64,000 nucleotides of DNA, taken from assembly GCA_037102815.1 (NCBI GenBank), contig BTPP01000004.1, positions 1,302,001 to 1,366,000 on the forward strand, given 5' to 3'. Below, piece by piece: positions 1-13,542 of the stretch; position 1 is the first letter of the stretch, and every line of letters begins with the position of its first letter. This stretch comes from Neurospora intermedia. Its lineage: Eukaryota; Ascomycota; Sordariomycetes; Sordariales; Sordariaceae. The position numbers were made by a program, and so were the translations under genes. The notes under the pieces were generated by a model. It searched no databases. It was not told where the DNA came from and saw nothing but the letters and a program-made list of their open reading frames with translations.

Positions 1-3000
1 CACCGATGCCTGACTGCGACGGAGATATAACAGGTATGTAAAGTGGAAGGTAACTAGGTAGTTGTGCATGACAGATCTGTCGGGTAGTATATAGGAAGCT
101 GTCAAGTTTTGTCATGTGCAGAAAGCTCACTGCTGTGCTGTGTGACGGTTTATGTGATACACACCCGACCTCAGCATTGGCACGGGTAATGCTGGTTTTG
201 CCTGTTAGCTCGACACATCTGGGTCAACTTCCCCAGGTCTTTTTCAAGCTGTGAATATGCTATTTCAAATTGAAAATACACAGGATTGGATCTTGTTAAT
301 GCCTAGCTATTCATTCAATCCCTGAAAGGGTGCCGGGAGTTCGGAAGACATCTGGTCTCGTGTACTAGAAGCGAGAACGTGGGTACCCAAATAACGAACA
401 TGTAGGTATGAGACAGGTCCGAAACTCGGCCTCTTTTTTTTTTGTCAACCACACAAAATTCGAGGTGAAAGTTGGAGTAAGCAAATGTAGCGATTACGAT
501 AAGAAGGATGCCTAAAAGGTCTTTGTAATCGCGGCAGCATCGAGACTTTGTTGGCCTACAGGCAGCGAAACGACTGGTAAAAATGATGGATGAGAAGCGA
601 GTGCAGCGTGTGTGACTTACACGTGTACATACCTGTCCCAGTTGTACTTCGCTTCTTTTCTTGAATCAAGATGATTCACATTCCCAACTTCGGCCGGTTG
701 ATAGGTTGGTGTCGGTTCCGAGGCACCGAAGAAAGGGACGGTAACCACAAGTAGGTAACTATCGCGAGTTTTTCGGTTCGCGGGAGCCGGTAAGAGTCGG
801 TATGATTCATAGCGGGTTACGGGGCGTGACAACAGTGTATAAGCGGAGAAAGAGAGGGGGTGTGAAGGTTGATAAGATAATGCCGGGCTGAAAGCTAGAG
901 CGAATGTGGAAAGTGAAGAGATGGGAAATCCGGGGAGACAAGGGGAGAAGAGGTTGTACAACATACGCCGCGGATCTTGGCACAATGCTCGCTTGATTTG
1001 CGGTAAGCAACAAGGCAGGCGATTCCACTACACGTGAAAGTGCTGGAAATTTTCCTGGTCTTTGTTTTCTTGCAATGAGCTTCTTTGAGATGGCGCAGAT
1101 TCTATCCTCGAATCGTTCATCAGATCTTGGGAGAACTTTTGCCCTGTTTGGCTTGAGGTGTCGCGATTCAGGCACAGCAAACAGGAAGACACAGGCCAAA
1201 GCTCAGCTGAGCAGAAACACCTTGATGCCGGTTTAGGCTGTTGATGTCAACGATTTCCTGCATCCGAAACAAAGGCTTTCAGAGTCATACCAAGCCGGGA
1301 AATATCTTGCGTGATAGCCAGTTAAACAGATCTAGGTACAAGACAAGAGCTTGGAGAAGCAGGATTGCACCAAAGCGTCAGGACCAACCAAGCAAGGGTG
1401 GTGAGGAGCAAGGCAAGGCCAGGCCCTAGGCATAAACGGTTTGATCCGGAGAGCGTTGCCTACACGGTTAGTGTACACATGTACAGCCAATGCGATGTGC
1501 ATGTGAGCGTTGAAGTTTTTTTTCTCTTCCCCGCAGTTGCGATACCGCTCCAAACTTTGTTGGGATTTTCAAGGTCATTCTTCAATTCGAATCTCGAGAC
1601 AAGATGAAGAGCCATCCACGTAGAGTTCAAGCCCTGTGCATGAGCTTGCAATGGTCAGGTCACGGGGGGGAAAAGACTCATCGTATGGCGGAACCCGCTA
1701 ATAACCCGCACCGCGGTTCTAAGCCGTTCAAGGTAAACAATCCGTTTCTTTGATGCTGTCTGATCACAGACTGGTTCTTTCATCCGCGGGCGCTACCGGA
1801 TGTTCCAGACTCTTGCAATTCCAAGCTTTTTACAAAGACCTGATTGCGCGATCTTCAGTCCCGCACCCACAAGCGCGGGGTAGGTCGCAGTAGCGGAAGC
1901 CGTAAGCGCGTTCCGGCGCGGTGTGTCTCACGGAGAAAAAGGCCGACCGATCCCCATGATGAAACGCAGTTATCGAAACACGGTGAAGAAGCGGTGCCTG
2001 TCAATTCTCGGCAGCCAAGCCGGCTCTTGCGGCGGCCGCGCCTCCTCCGGCCGCGCGGATTACTGGATAACGCATCGCCTGCCACTTTCCGAACGGCCCC
2101 TCCTCTCGCAGCCCCTCTTCCTCCGTCAATGCGATTTTCTGCCAAGCAACGACTTATGGCACCCGATTCGCTGGGGATGCGTGCGACCTCTACCGGTACG
2201 CGTAACAACTTCACCGAGAGAAGCGACGAAGAAAAGTATCGTGAGGTGAGTGAGCTACGCCTACCTTAGACCGAAGCTTGGGAGGAGTGTGTTTAGCCAA
2301 ATAGGCCCAGCCTCTTGACAACAAAGATGGTGGTTGGCGTGGCTGCCAGCTACGGTTCGGTTGGCCGCCGTACGTTCGGAGATTGCGGCAGGCCGGCAGC
2401 AGCTGAGAGATATCGAACAATCAACAAACAAGCGGAGATTGGAAGTTGTGCGGTGCAGCACCCGGTCAAGCTGGTTACCGTATCCCGACCGTTCGGCAGT
2501 GTGGTTGGTGTTCACCCAACTTGGAATGCGAAAGCGAGGTGACCTGAGCTGAACTACAACCACAACCCAATTGGGACAAAAAAAGAACGAGCATATAAAC
2601 CAAACAGCACAAAGAAATTAAGACAAGCAGGACAAAGAAAATGCAAACGCCGATATAGGAACCAGCGAATCGTATCAAGAAATAAAGGGAAAATAAAGAC
2701 GAATAACAATAGCATTGGTGAACACAAAGAACCACTGCCGGCGTCAAAGGCCACGCCGAAACAAACAATGCCTGGGCTCACAAGCGATCTGTCAAACCAC
2801 TGTGCTGGTATCATAGTCTGCAGGTCTGATGGTGAGGCTTCAGCGCAAATCAAGGACCTTGGCGGCGACCACTACTCTTTTGTTGTGGCTTCGCTGGCAC
2901 CCCTGAAGCGACCTGATGTGATGTGATCTGATCTTGAAGGACTGAGTTCAGGGCTCCTAACTGAGACACAAAGCATGCCTTTAATTGGACATAGATCATC

Positions 3001-3925
3001 GTGATGAGATTATATATGACCCTCTATGACAACATCAGGGCGCAGTCTGGCAAGTCTGTATCCAAGGCCCGGGCCAGGTCAACAAGCTGCTTGGAGTAGC
3101 GTCTCAGTTGTTGATAGCCACGCCTTCAGTCTGATATGTGTCATCCACTGCACTCCGCTTTTACAATGTAGGTACACCAGGCACACATCGATGTCCATTG
3201 TCCGTATCCCGATCCCTCTAGAGTTTTACAGATTAGCGGACTGAGATGATGCATGTCCCGTCACCTAGACGCGACGATTCACACCCCCCATACCGACTTT
3301 TCGGCTTCCCGTCGTGTCAACAACCGGTCGAATCACACTATTTTGGCAAGGTACAGAGGTAGTCGGTAAGCCACCAATAAAGTTGAGCCAGCTCATACAA
3401 TAGAGACACGCATAATAAACCGTGTGTACGTGAGTTTGAGGTTGGTGGATTCTCTTTGGTTATGAAAACAACCAAAAAGATGAGCAGATCCATGAGCAAG
3501 GGAACTGAACCAACTGATAGGCGCTGTAAATCGTGGGGTTGGCAGTGCTGTCCTGTGCTGTGCTGTAGCGAAGTGTCATGGTAAAACAGAGGCTGGGATT
3601 CCCCAGCTTTTTGCCCATTGTCACTGTAACAAGCGAACCACTGCAAAGACAGAAAGATGGTGCACAGTTCAAGAGGCAAGAAGAGCGAATGGAACGAATC
3701 AGTTTGATCCCGTCAGTGCGGACAGTCGCCCAATTCGAGCCCCTTCCTCTGACGGGGACGGTGAATGGGGGCATTAGAAAATATGGGTCTGATCACGTGC
3801 CAAGTCGCTTTTGGTACCTTCTTTACACAGACAGTTCGATAAACCCGCAAACTGCCGTAAATAGCCGCTATTTCAGTAAATTACACTTGCGCATTGGCCA
3901 AGTTCTTCCAATATATTTTATACAA
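1..3925. other. Normal-composition region without a confident gene
   Basis: Base composition is balanced and CpA/TpG are present, so this part escaped RIP. Open frames are short, overlap on both strands and match no family I recognise. A T run lies near 429-439. The only stretch with gene-like features is 1844-2552, listed separately. No tRNA, rRNA or mobile-element ends were seen. The change into AT-rich DNA near 3925 is abrupt. Confidence 0.6.
1844..2552 (+). CDS. Possible small two-exon gene or gene relic, function unknown
   Basis: I do not recognise this product. A frame opens at 1844 (a later in-frame ATG lies at about 2129) and runs to a splice-donor-like GTGAG at 2241-2247. If the donor at 2241 joins the acceptor AG at 2348-2349 (an intron of about 109 bases), the frame continues to a stop at 2552. 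The second part would read as an amphipathic helix rich in Arg, Glu, Gln and Leu (core AAVRSEIAAGRQQLRDIEQS), which looks more protein-like than random. The first part is basic and Pro/Ser/Arg-rich, with no domain. The donor choice is not ideal, and other strong ORFs overlap on both strands in this GC-rich island. It could equally be a decayed gene or chance. Confidence 0.2.
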
Positions 3926-4899
3926 CGCAATAATATATAATTTTCATATATTACAATAAAAGAACTAATTGTAATACAATACTTTATTAAAGAATATTAT
4001 ACAAATAAGAAGAATAAATACGTATATACTAGCAAATAGGTAAATAATTAATTATTTTACTAGCGGTAGAAAGAATAAGCCCCCTTATACTATTACTAGT
4101 AAACCTAATATTTTCTATAACGTAAAGTAATTAAACTAAACCAAATTAGTTCTAATAAAGTAATCCGAACTATTATAATTTATAATAAACTATAGTACTC
4201 ATCGAATATAGGAACTCTATTTACAAATATAAGCTTATATATACCCGAAAAGAAAGTATCGCCTATCGGTATAATAAATATTAGTATATATAGTATATAT
4301 AAGAGGAAACTAGATAAAAACCTACCAAACGGTGGAAATTTATTAATATTAATATTTATATCTATAGACTTAATTGCGCTTATACTTTCTATTCTTCCCA
4401 AATTAAGAAGAATAATTAACTACCTATACTACGGCTCACTTTAATCTCGTAGGACGAATAATAAAAGGGGTAATATCCTATACCAACCAATATAAATTCA
4501 ATATATATACTTAAATAAATCGAAAATAGGAAATCCAATTTACCTTTTGGAAGGAAGGGGGTTCCGGTTCTTTTCCGCCAAAGTTTCAATTTAACGATTC
4601 TACTATATCTTCGGTAAAATCCGACAATTTATCGCTATAGTCCTATTAAAAAGTTAAATATAAATTCTATATATATATAGTAGGATACACCGTACTTAAT
4701 TTATTAAACGTTTATTAATATTTATAAAGTTTGAAATTGTAAATTAATCGGGAGGAGGAACTATAGTAACCGATACCCTAATATAATCTACTAAACTATT
4801 AAATAAAATAAGCGAACCTAAAGGAGAGACTATAGGAGGTCTATTAGGCTCTAAGCTCCAATTTACTATATCACTCTAATTAATAGCAACGTCCAATAC

Positions 4900-5196
4900 A
4901 GTAGGTATAAAGTTATTATCCTACACCAAATTAATATATATTCAAAATATATTAAATAGAAAATATCTAATTTACCCTTTTATTCGGAAGAGAAGTAAGA
5001 GTATATAATAACGAAGGGGGTATAATAGGTAGTAAATTGTTTAGTATAGCAAGTATAAGGTTGTTATCCTATATTAAGTTAATATATATTTAAAATATAT
5101 TAAAAAGAAAATATCTAATTTACCCCTTTATTCGGAAGAGAAATAAAAGTATATAATAGCGAAGGGGGTACAACGGGTAATAAATCGTTTAGTACG
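4900..5196. repeat. Tandem duplication, 148-base period, RIP-mutated
   Basis: Two adjacent copies share words such as TTATTCGGAAGAG (at about 4980 and 5128) and a TATAARGTTRTTATCCTA word (4906 and 5054). The offset is 148 bases. The differences are mostly A/G and C/T changes. Confidence 0.7.
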
Positions 5197-8100
5197 TACT
5201 CTTACTACTACAGGACACTTCTAAAGAGGTTTATTTCGAATTACTTAATTAAAACAATAGTACTATCTTCGGCTTTCGTAAAATATACCTCCTATTCCTT
5301 TCCATCCTCGTTTATCTCTTTCTTAAACGTTCTAAATAATTTATCTCTTATACGAATAATTAATATAAAATTACGAAGGGCGGCCCTTATATCTCTTTTA
5401 ATTATATAGAAGTTAAGCTAAATATATAATTAATATATATTAGTATATAATCTATCTATATTATCTATCGGGTATATCTACTAATTAGGAAGGTTATTTA
5501 TATTTAATTATTATAGAGCAAGGATAGGGCCGACGCATATTTGTAAATTCTAATTAAATTCTAGGTATATAAATAAGGGGCTTCCTTCTATAATACATCC
5601 TAATTTACTATTACCGCGAGGGTATCGTCTATTAAATTATATATTATTAGTATATATAGCGTATATAAATAAAACTTGTATAATAATATACTAGATAGTA
5701 GAAATAATCACTATATTTATCCGCAAACGTATTATCGGCAACCCTAAATAATTATATTAAATAATTTATCAAATTAAGACCTATTTAAGTATACTTACGA
5801 TATTTATCTATAAGCTTCGGCAATAGCGTTAAATAATTTTGCCTTATTTTTCGGAATATTTAGAAAGGAAGCGAAATACCACCGTCGGAATAGAATATAT
5901 TGGATAAATATATTAAATATAGAATAAAATAAATTTCGTATATATATATTAAATATAAGGTTAATCGATTACCTTCTTACAACCTTTATCTCTATATACG
6001 ACGGATTACTTATAATAGAATCGACATCGACATTAGAGGAATACTTTAAATTAAAATATCTAATATATAATTATAGAATTGTAAAAATATAGCCGCATTG
6101 CAAACCATTTACAATATCTACTTTACAATTAATAATTTGAATTAATATACCTAAATAGGGTTATAGAAAAAAAAGAATTACAATTTATATTCTAATATTA
6201 TATTTTAATAAAGTAATTATACGATTAAACGGTATTAGGCCGTAGAAATACCTATATTCTAAGTTAGGATTATTTATAACGAAGGTTATTTTAGCTAGAA
6301 TTTTAACTTTATCTAGCCTACCTACCTATACTAATTCTAAATCTATAACGACTACTTTAATATATTTAAATTAATATATACGTAGTATATCCAATTATTC
6401 TCAGTAATAATCAGAATCGTACTTACTATAATACTATAATTCTATATTACTAAATTGCGAGGTATAAAATAGTAAAGGTAAGTATTAATAATGCGAAGTA
6501 GGGGCAACAATACAAAGCGAAGGAAAAATATATTTAAAGGTTGTATTATACCTCGCTTAAGCTACTTTTATATTGAATATAATATAAAAATAAAATAGTA
6601 GTACTTTATATATAGCTATTAACGAATATAAAACGTAGTAGTAAAAGAATCAATATATAAATCTTATATATCGAATTAGCCGGAGTTTAGTACCTTAGTA
6701 GAATAGAGGGGAAGGAGAAAGAGAGAAATAAATTTACTTTTATACGAGAGGGAGTATAATATTTTAGGCCGTTTACTATCCAACTTCGTCTAAACTTTTA
6801 AATTACCTATTTATTATTCTATCCAATCAGTTCGATTTTACCTTATTAATATTAAACTATATACTTTATTTCGACTTATAATAATCTATCCATTTAGAGC
6901 CTCGGAGTATTATTATTTATATATATATTTTATTAGAATATTCAACTCGATTTATATCTTAATACTCTCTCGTTTTATAAATATAATATTTATATATAAA
7001 TATATATATCTAAAGTATATTTGAACTTAATAACTCTTCTTTATAATTAAGATTATTTAATAATAAATATTAAATAACCGTATACTATAAATTACCTTTA
7101 ATTAAACCTAAATCGATGTAACTTCAAAGTATTCTTCGGCCTAAGCGCAATAGTCCTTACCGAGGAGAACCCGGGCGAATAGGGATATTTTTATAATATA
7201 TATATTCAATATAAAGCTCAATATTACATTCTAATATATATTTATACCTATATAAGCCCAATCCCCTACAATAATACTAAATAGGTACCTCCTAATAAGT
7301 CTTATATTAAATTATTTAGGTTTTCCAATTTATAACTAATATTTAAATTTTAAGGGTAACGAACGGAAAGGGAGGTTAGTATCCCTACTCGAAATTATTA
7401 ATATCCGATATATATTATATATAAGATGTATATTAATTTAATTTAAAATATTAACTAAATTAATTAATAACCTTAGTCTCAATAATTACTATATTAAATA
7501 ATATATACCCCCCCAACCCGGCCGTTTAAATTTCTATAATAAACAACCTCGTATAAATATACTTATAACGTAAATAGCTATATACTAGTATTAACTTTAT
7601 AAATTTAATTATTTTATTAGTAAGGATATAACCTATATATATAGCTACACAACTTCCAACCAGCGGAACGTATATTTTATACCTATATTACCAATTATAT
7701 ATAAGATATATATTAATAAGTATTATATAACTTCGCAAATATTTTCGCAATAGTCATACTAGGGTAAATAAACCTACCTATTTTTAATTTACTAAATAAT
7801 TAATTTATATTTACTCAAATATAGTAATTCTCAACCGTATCCGTACCTAGGCTAAACCGTACGCTTTCGAACGTAGTACTAGGGAAGCGTAAATTTATAT
7901 ATCCAACTTAAAAGTAAAACTCAAATATTAAAAGCGCTATAGTATATTAAAGCGCTAAGTATTATTTCGTAGCTAGAAGTATATCCGGTTCTTAACCGAA
8001 CCTAAGTAAGTATTAGAACGGCTATATATACAACTTATATATAATAAGGAAATTACTAATATTATATAATTGCGTTAATAGTAATTCTAAACTCTAATTC

Positions 8101-11100
8101 TATATAGAATAATTAGAGGAGATTATATAAATATATAACTACTATATAATAATTATTTTCGTTATATAACTAACTAAATTCAATACTATATAATTGTAAA
8201 TCCCTAAAGTTTATAAACGTTTAGGGAACTAAATTCTACTATATATATAATATTCTATTTACTATATTCCGAATATATATTAATAGTATTAAGCCTCGCC
8301 TAAAGAATTATTAACCGATAGCGCTATTCTACTATTCCCTATTATTAAAAAGGAGATAATAGCGTTAAATAGACCTAGAACGGCGCCCCCTACGGTAAAA
8401 AACGTCTATCTTACAAATATATTAATAATTAAATTAATTAAAATATTAGGAGGCGGACTTAGCTAAATTCTAAAAATTAACTTTAACTCGGGTAAATCCT
8501 ATTTACTCTTCCTTCCCCTATCATCTATAGAAATAATATTAATAATTATAGTATAGGCCCTTCGTTTATCTACCCCTAAGAAAAAATATACTAATATTTA
8601 AAATTTATTATATATAAGTAATATATAAGGGTATATTAATATATATTAAATAATTCTATAGCGGATAATATAAAAATTATTAGGTATTCCAAAGTAAATT
8701 TGTAAATTAGTTTTAACTTACGAAATATATATAATAATTTATTAATTATAATTATTAAATATATATATATAAGACGGATAGAATTATCGACCCCAACTCC
8801 GTTATTCTAGCTTATTTTACCTATTTTATAGCGCTTCAAACTCTTCTATCCCTAAGAAACTCAACCTACTCTCCGGATTATAAGGTTTCTTAAATAATAA
8901 TAGGAACGAATTTATATTAGAACGCCGGGAGAAACTATTTACTAGATTAAAGCTTAGTACCTCTAAACTATTATATACTACTACTACTTTTACTTACCGA
9001 ATTTACAAATTTAAACCTAATATAGTACCTTCTTTATATATATAATCTATATATAAAAGTATTTATTCTCCTAGTATACTTAAGTCCGCTATAGTATACC
9101 CCCGTTTCTAATACTTCCAATCCTAATACTTATCCTATACATTTACCTAACGCTTTTAATATTATTCTAATACAAATTCTTAACTTTTATAATATAAATT
9201 ATACTAATTTTCACTGGATTCGTTAGAATAAAAATTATTCTCGAATAAATACTCGTCGCTGGCAATTACGAAACTAAATAGTATCTAATTAATTATAATC
9301 CTAAGCCTTATTTTGTAAAAATCCCCGGATAAATTATAATTAAATATAATATTAGGGTATTCTATAGAATAATTATAATTAATCCGGACAATAACATCAA
9401 AAGAACCCTCAGCCTCTTTATTTAAATCCTTACAATTTAAAATAATAATTAAATAATTATATATTCCTAATATATTAATCTCAAATATAGGTATAGAACT
9501 ATAATCTAGATTATAATTTAGATTCGGAAAAGGAATAACTTTCCTCTTACCTAACGCCGATTTATAACCGGAAAGTACAAATTCTATATCTTCGATCTTT
9601 ATTATACGGGAATTAAACTATATATTTAAAGGAGTTCTATTATTCTTAATAATACCATTTTGCCCGCTATCCTCATTATCGGTAATTATAGTAAGGTCGA
9701 TTATAATATTCTCTACTTTCGTAGACGGATATAAAGTACCGGATATATATCGTATATATAATAAAGCGGTAGCCCTATCTTTATTATTTAGCTTAATTCG
9801 TAAAAAAGGATAAATACTAATATAGCCAATCCTTTTAATTTTAAAGATCCGCTTCAATTTAATAAGTAGACTAGGGTTTTCTATATCTACCTAACTTTAG
9901 AAAGTCCAGACCTCGTTATTAATAGTATTCTAATAATTCATAATAATATTAATATCTTTTATATTTACTATCGGCTATAGGGTACTAAATATATATCCCT
10001 TATATATTATAATAGTACTTAATTATATATTAAAAACATTCTCTATATTGATTAAAGATACTTCGTATATAGGTCGCTACTCGTTATTAACCTATCCGTT
10101 AATCTACTTCCTTAATACAAACCCAATCCCCTAATTAATTAAATATCAGCTTTAATAGGATTAACCTTTATCGCCGGTATTAATTTCCAAAACCTCTTTT
10201 TCCTTTCCCTTCCTAAATAGTCGGTTCAAAATTAATTAACCCTTATTATTTAAATCGGAAAATTCAATTACTTCCCTCTCCTTACCCTTCCTAAACGGTC
10301 GGCTCGGGATTAACTAACTTTTATCACCCGAATCGAAAAGCTCGACTATCTCCCTCTTCTTTCCTTTATTAAATAATAATTAAATATTTAATATATATCG
10401 ACTATATGTCGGTATTATAATTAAAGACCTATTAGCGCTAATATAAGCCCTATAAACACTAAGAATTAGAGAAAACGGATATAATAAGCTGAAGACGCTA
10501 TCTTCCCTACTATTCTAAAGGTTTAGTAAAATATTAGAGTATTTAAATCTAACCAACGCACTATTAAATATATATAGAATATATATATCTATTAGACTTA
10601 TATTAAAAATAGGTATTTTATTTATATTAATAACCGGTATATTATTACCAAATATATTATAAATATTAATAGTCCTCGGAAAAAATAAATTTTTAAAATT
10701 ATACTAAGGCTTTTTTCGTTAAATATAGTTCTAATACTACTTCCAATCCTTAAACTCCTTAAACCTAAAACTCTCCTTTAATCTTTACTTCCGAGAAGAG
10801 GGCAATATATATATATTACCTATATAAATTTACTTAACTCTAAACCCTCGGAGTTTTAGGAATATATATCGACGAAGCCTAAGTATATAAAAAGGTAATT
10901 TAATATATTTTAGCGAAAGTTAGAAAGGAATATCCTTACCTTAATATAGTATAAAATAGAGTTAGATTTCTACTAATAGTATTATTTTCTTCGAAGTAGG
11001 AAGACTCTACTATATTAATATTTAATATAATCCAATTCCAATACAATTTTTTAACCTTTAATTCTACCTTATAGAGACCCGAAATTATCTAAGGGCAATC

Positions 11101-12837
11101 CCGCTTATTCTTAAACTAGGATACTAATTCCAAATATACTATATATATATAGTTAATCCGAGCCTAGTACTCCAATTTATTCGGTATATCCTATATAGTA
11201 TAAATTTTATATATTATATTATTTAATTTAGGGTACTTCTTACGAAAATTCCTATTAATATACACTTTATAGAAGATAAGAATATATTATAAATACTCCT
11301 ACCAATCGAAATTGCAAATATTAGTAAATTCTTCTTAAAGGTATTAACCGAAGCCTACTTATATTAATATTAATACTATTAAATAAAGAATATAAATAAT
11401 TTGAATATACCTATAATTTATTTAAAATCTATATCAACGAAGATATATTAGATTGTACGTAGGGTTATATAAATATAATACCACTCTATTACTTAACCGG
11501 TAACCTCTATAAATATATTGAATACTATTTTAAATAATAGTTTATACCCCTAAGTAAAATCTATTGTAATAAATATATATATATAAAATTTAATATTTAA
11601 GTATAAATATATTAATACTTCTATATATATTAAATATATATAGGTAAATTAATTTACTTATATTCCTTATCCTCTATCTACCCGATAATAAAGAAAAAGT
11701 TAATCGATCCCTTTACTATCTTAAAAGATAAGTTAATTTCTAAGAAACTTTAATCGTAGAAGCGATCAGCCTATTCCTATAAGTAATAAATAATTATAAA
11801 ATCGTCTAAATTATTAACTATTATTGTAAGTACCTAGACGATTTTATAGATAAACTATTCCTCCTTCTTCCTAGAATAGAAGTCTATCCTATATTCTTAT
11901 TCTATACTTAAAATTTAATTAATACTTTTTCGAATGAGGGGGGTTAACTAATATAAATAGGATATATATATAATTAAATACTTACTAACGAAATAATAAT
12001 TAAACGGATATTACAATATTCGTTCGTATTAAATAAGCATCTTAATTTTATTTTATATTTAGAACTAAAATCGTAATCTTACCTATTAATCAATTAACCT
12101 CTACTTAGCAGCGAACTTCTAGAAGTCTAGGTACATAATAAAATACTCTAGGAAAGGATTATAGTTAGTATATAATTAATATATAAAAATATAATATAGG
12201 GTATCTTACTAGGGGTTAGTATATTTACATTCTAAAATTCCCAAATAGCACCTTAAATATTATCCGCCATATCTTCTATAGTCCCGAATAGAGGAAGAGG
12301 GTAATATAAATACTACCCTCGCCTAACAATAAGGAAGAAAAGGTACCGACTAATATCTTACAGGATATATATATTATATTTCACCTTGTAAATAAAATAT
12401 TAATAATTAAGCAATATCGAAGTATTATACAAGCCCCCTAATAATAGAAGTATAAATATATATTTTATTTATAAATATATATATAAATAAATCTAAACTT
12501 ACTATATAGCCTCCAATTCTATTTAACGTAATCGATCCACCAATATATTACCAGTATAAATATTATACCTCTTTTACAAATCGACCGCAAGTAATAAATA
12601 TCCAATCCTTAAGAATTAGGGTTAATATTAGCCGTATAATACTACTCCGTATTTATAGACCATTTTAAGCAATCTATATATTAAAAATACTACTAGGGTT
12701 AATATATAATATATATATATACAGATTATTAATATACTTACTAAATGCTTATAATAGGAAAAGACTTACGGCTATTCTCTATAATAAGTCCTTTATTATT
12801 CTAAATTAAAATAATTATTATAATTAAAATTAGAGCG

Positions 12838-12842
12838 GTTAT
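12838..12842. repeat. Target-site duplication GTTAT, left copy
   Basis: GTTAT directly precedes the LTR at 12843 and recurs directly after the other LTR at 24084-24088. A 5-base duplication is the size made by Ty3/gypsy integrases. Confidence 0.9.
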
Positions 12843-13032
12843 TGTGAGATGAATGGCACGATGGTCTTGCAGATGGTCTGAAGTGTATTGTTCTCTCTAG
12901 AATCTAACTACTGTTTGGATGTACTGCAGCACCAGGTTTTATACCCGATGTGCAGGCGGTCCAACGCCCTGTCGAGCTTGCCCAGCATCAGTCGTCCCGA
13001 CTGTCAACCTTCCCTGGGCTGCTCCTCTCACA
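12843..13032 (-). repeat. 3' LTR of the chromovirus
   Basis: This 190-base direct repeat appears identical to 23894-24083. On the minus strand it begins TGTGAGAGGAGC and ends TTCATCTCACA. It is preceded (minus sense) by the purine-rich tract at 13036-13043. Confidence 0.95.
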
Positions 13033-13046
13033 ATGCCCCCTCCATA
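13033..13046 (-). promoter_or_regulatory. Polypurine tract (plus-strand primer site)
   Basis: On the minus strand the sequence ATGGAGGGGGCAT abuts the 3' LTR start. A G-rich purine run in this position is the usual plus-strand priming site of LTR retroelements. Confidence 0.7.
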
Positions 13047-13542
13047 ATGATGATCGTCCCGATCATCTCTGATACATGAAGGTAGGTGACCGTCAGAGTG
13101 GCAATTGGAATCCGCAGCATGGTTATCAAAAGGATAAGAAAAGGAAAGGCAACACCATTCATCGGTCAGCATGGTCATCAGTTCATCGCACCTCTTCTCT
13201 CCGGGCAATAATCCACAGGTAAACAGCCCGAAGGCCGCGTCCCATTGCGATGCCCGAGCATTGCAGCGTCGTCCCAAATGACAGTCATCCTTCATGGAAA
13301 GACCATCGACGACTCAGGTAAATGAAAAAGGAAATGGCATTCAGCCGGACAATGGCCATCAGATGAACAGCCCTGACTGAGAAAGAAAGAGACAGGAAGG
13401 AAAAAGGAAAAAGAGAAATCAACGACATTATGATCAAAAGGCCGCGCCAACGTCATCCTCCAGGGCAGGATGATTTGAAAGGGGGCCAGTCACGCGTGAC
13501 GTGATGTCCCATGGTGGTCGCTCAGAAGCGTGTGGGATGTCT
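13033..13542 (-). other. 3' untranslated stretch of the chromovirus
   Basis: About 510 bases lie between the gag-pol stop and the 3' LTR. Apart from the polypurine tract I see no further gene or structure in it. Confidence 0.6.

Larger units (their letters stand above)
3926..12842. repeat. RIP-mutated AT-rich block, left part
   Basis: This is almost pure A/T-rich sequence in which CpA and TpG are nearly absent while TpA is very common, on both strands. That is the classic product of C-to-T change at CpA sites of duplicated DNA (RIP). No intact gene can be read, and the few frames longer than 60 codons (near 4180-4401 and 9618-9857, minus) match no family I know. The block contains a 148-base tandem duplication near 4900-5196. 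It is the same block that resumes at 24089; the chromovirus at 12843-24083 interrupts it. Expected state (family knowledge): cytosine methylation and H3K9me3 heterochromatin. Confidence 0.85.

Noticed and set aside
617-985. Minus-strand frame of 122 codons ending at a GTATGT donor-like site
   Set aside because: No acceptor leads to a convincing next exon, no domain is seen, and a frame of similar length overlaps on the same strand.
2475-2853. Overlapping hydrophobic minus-strand frames that look like membrane proteins
   Set aside because: The hydrophobicity comes from A-rich plus-strand sequence, and two frames overlap. No start context or homology is recognisable.
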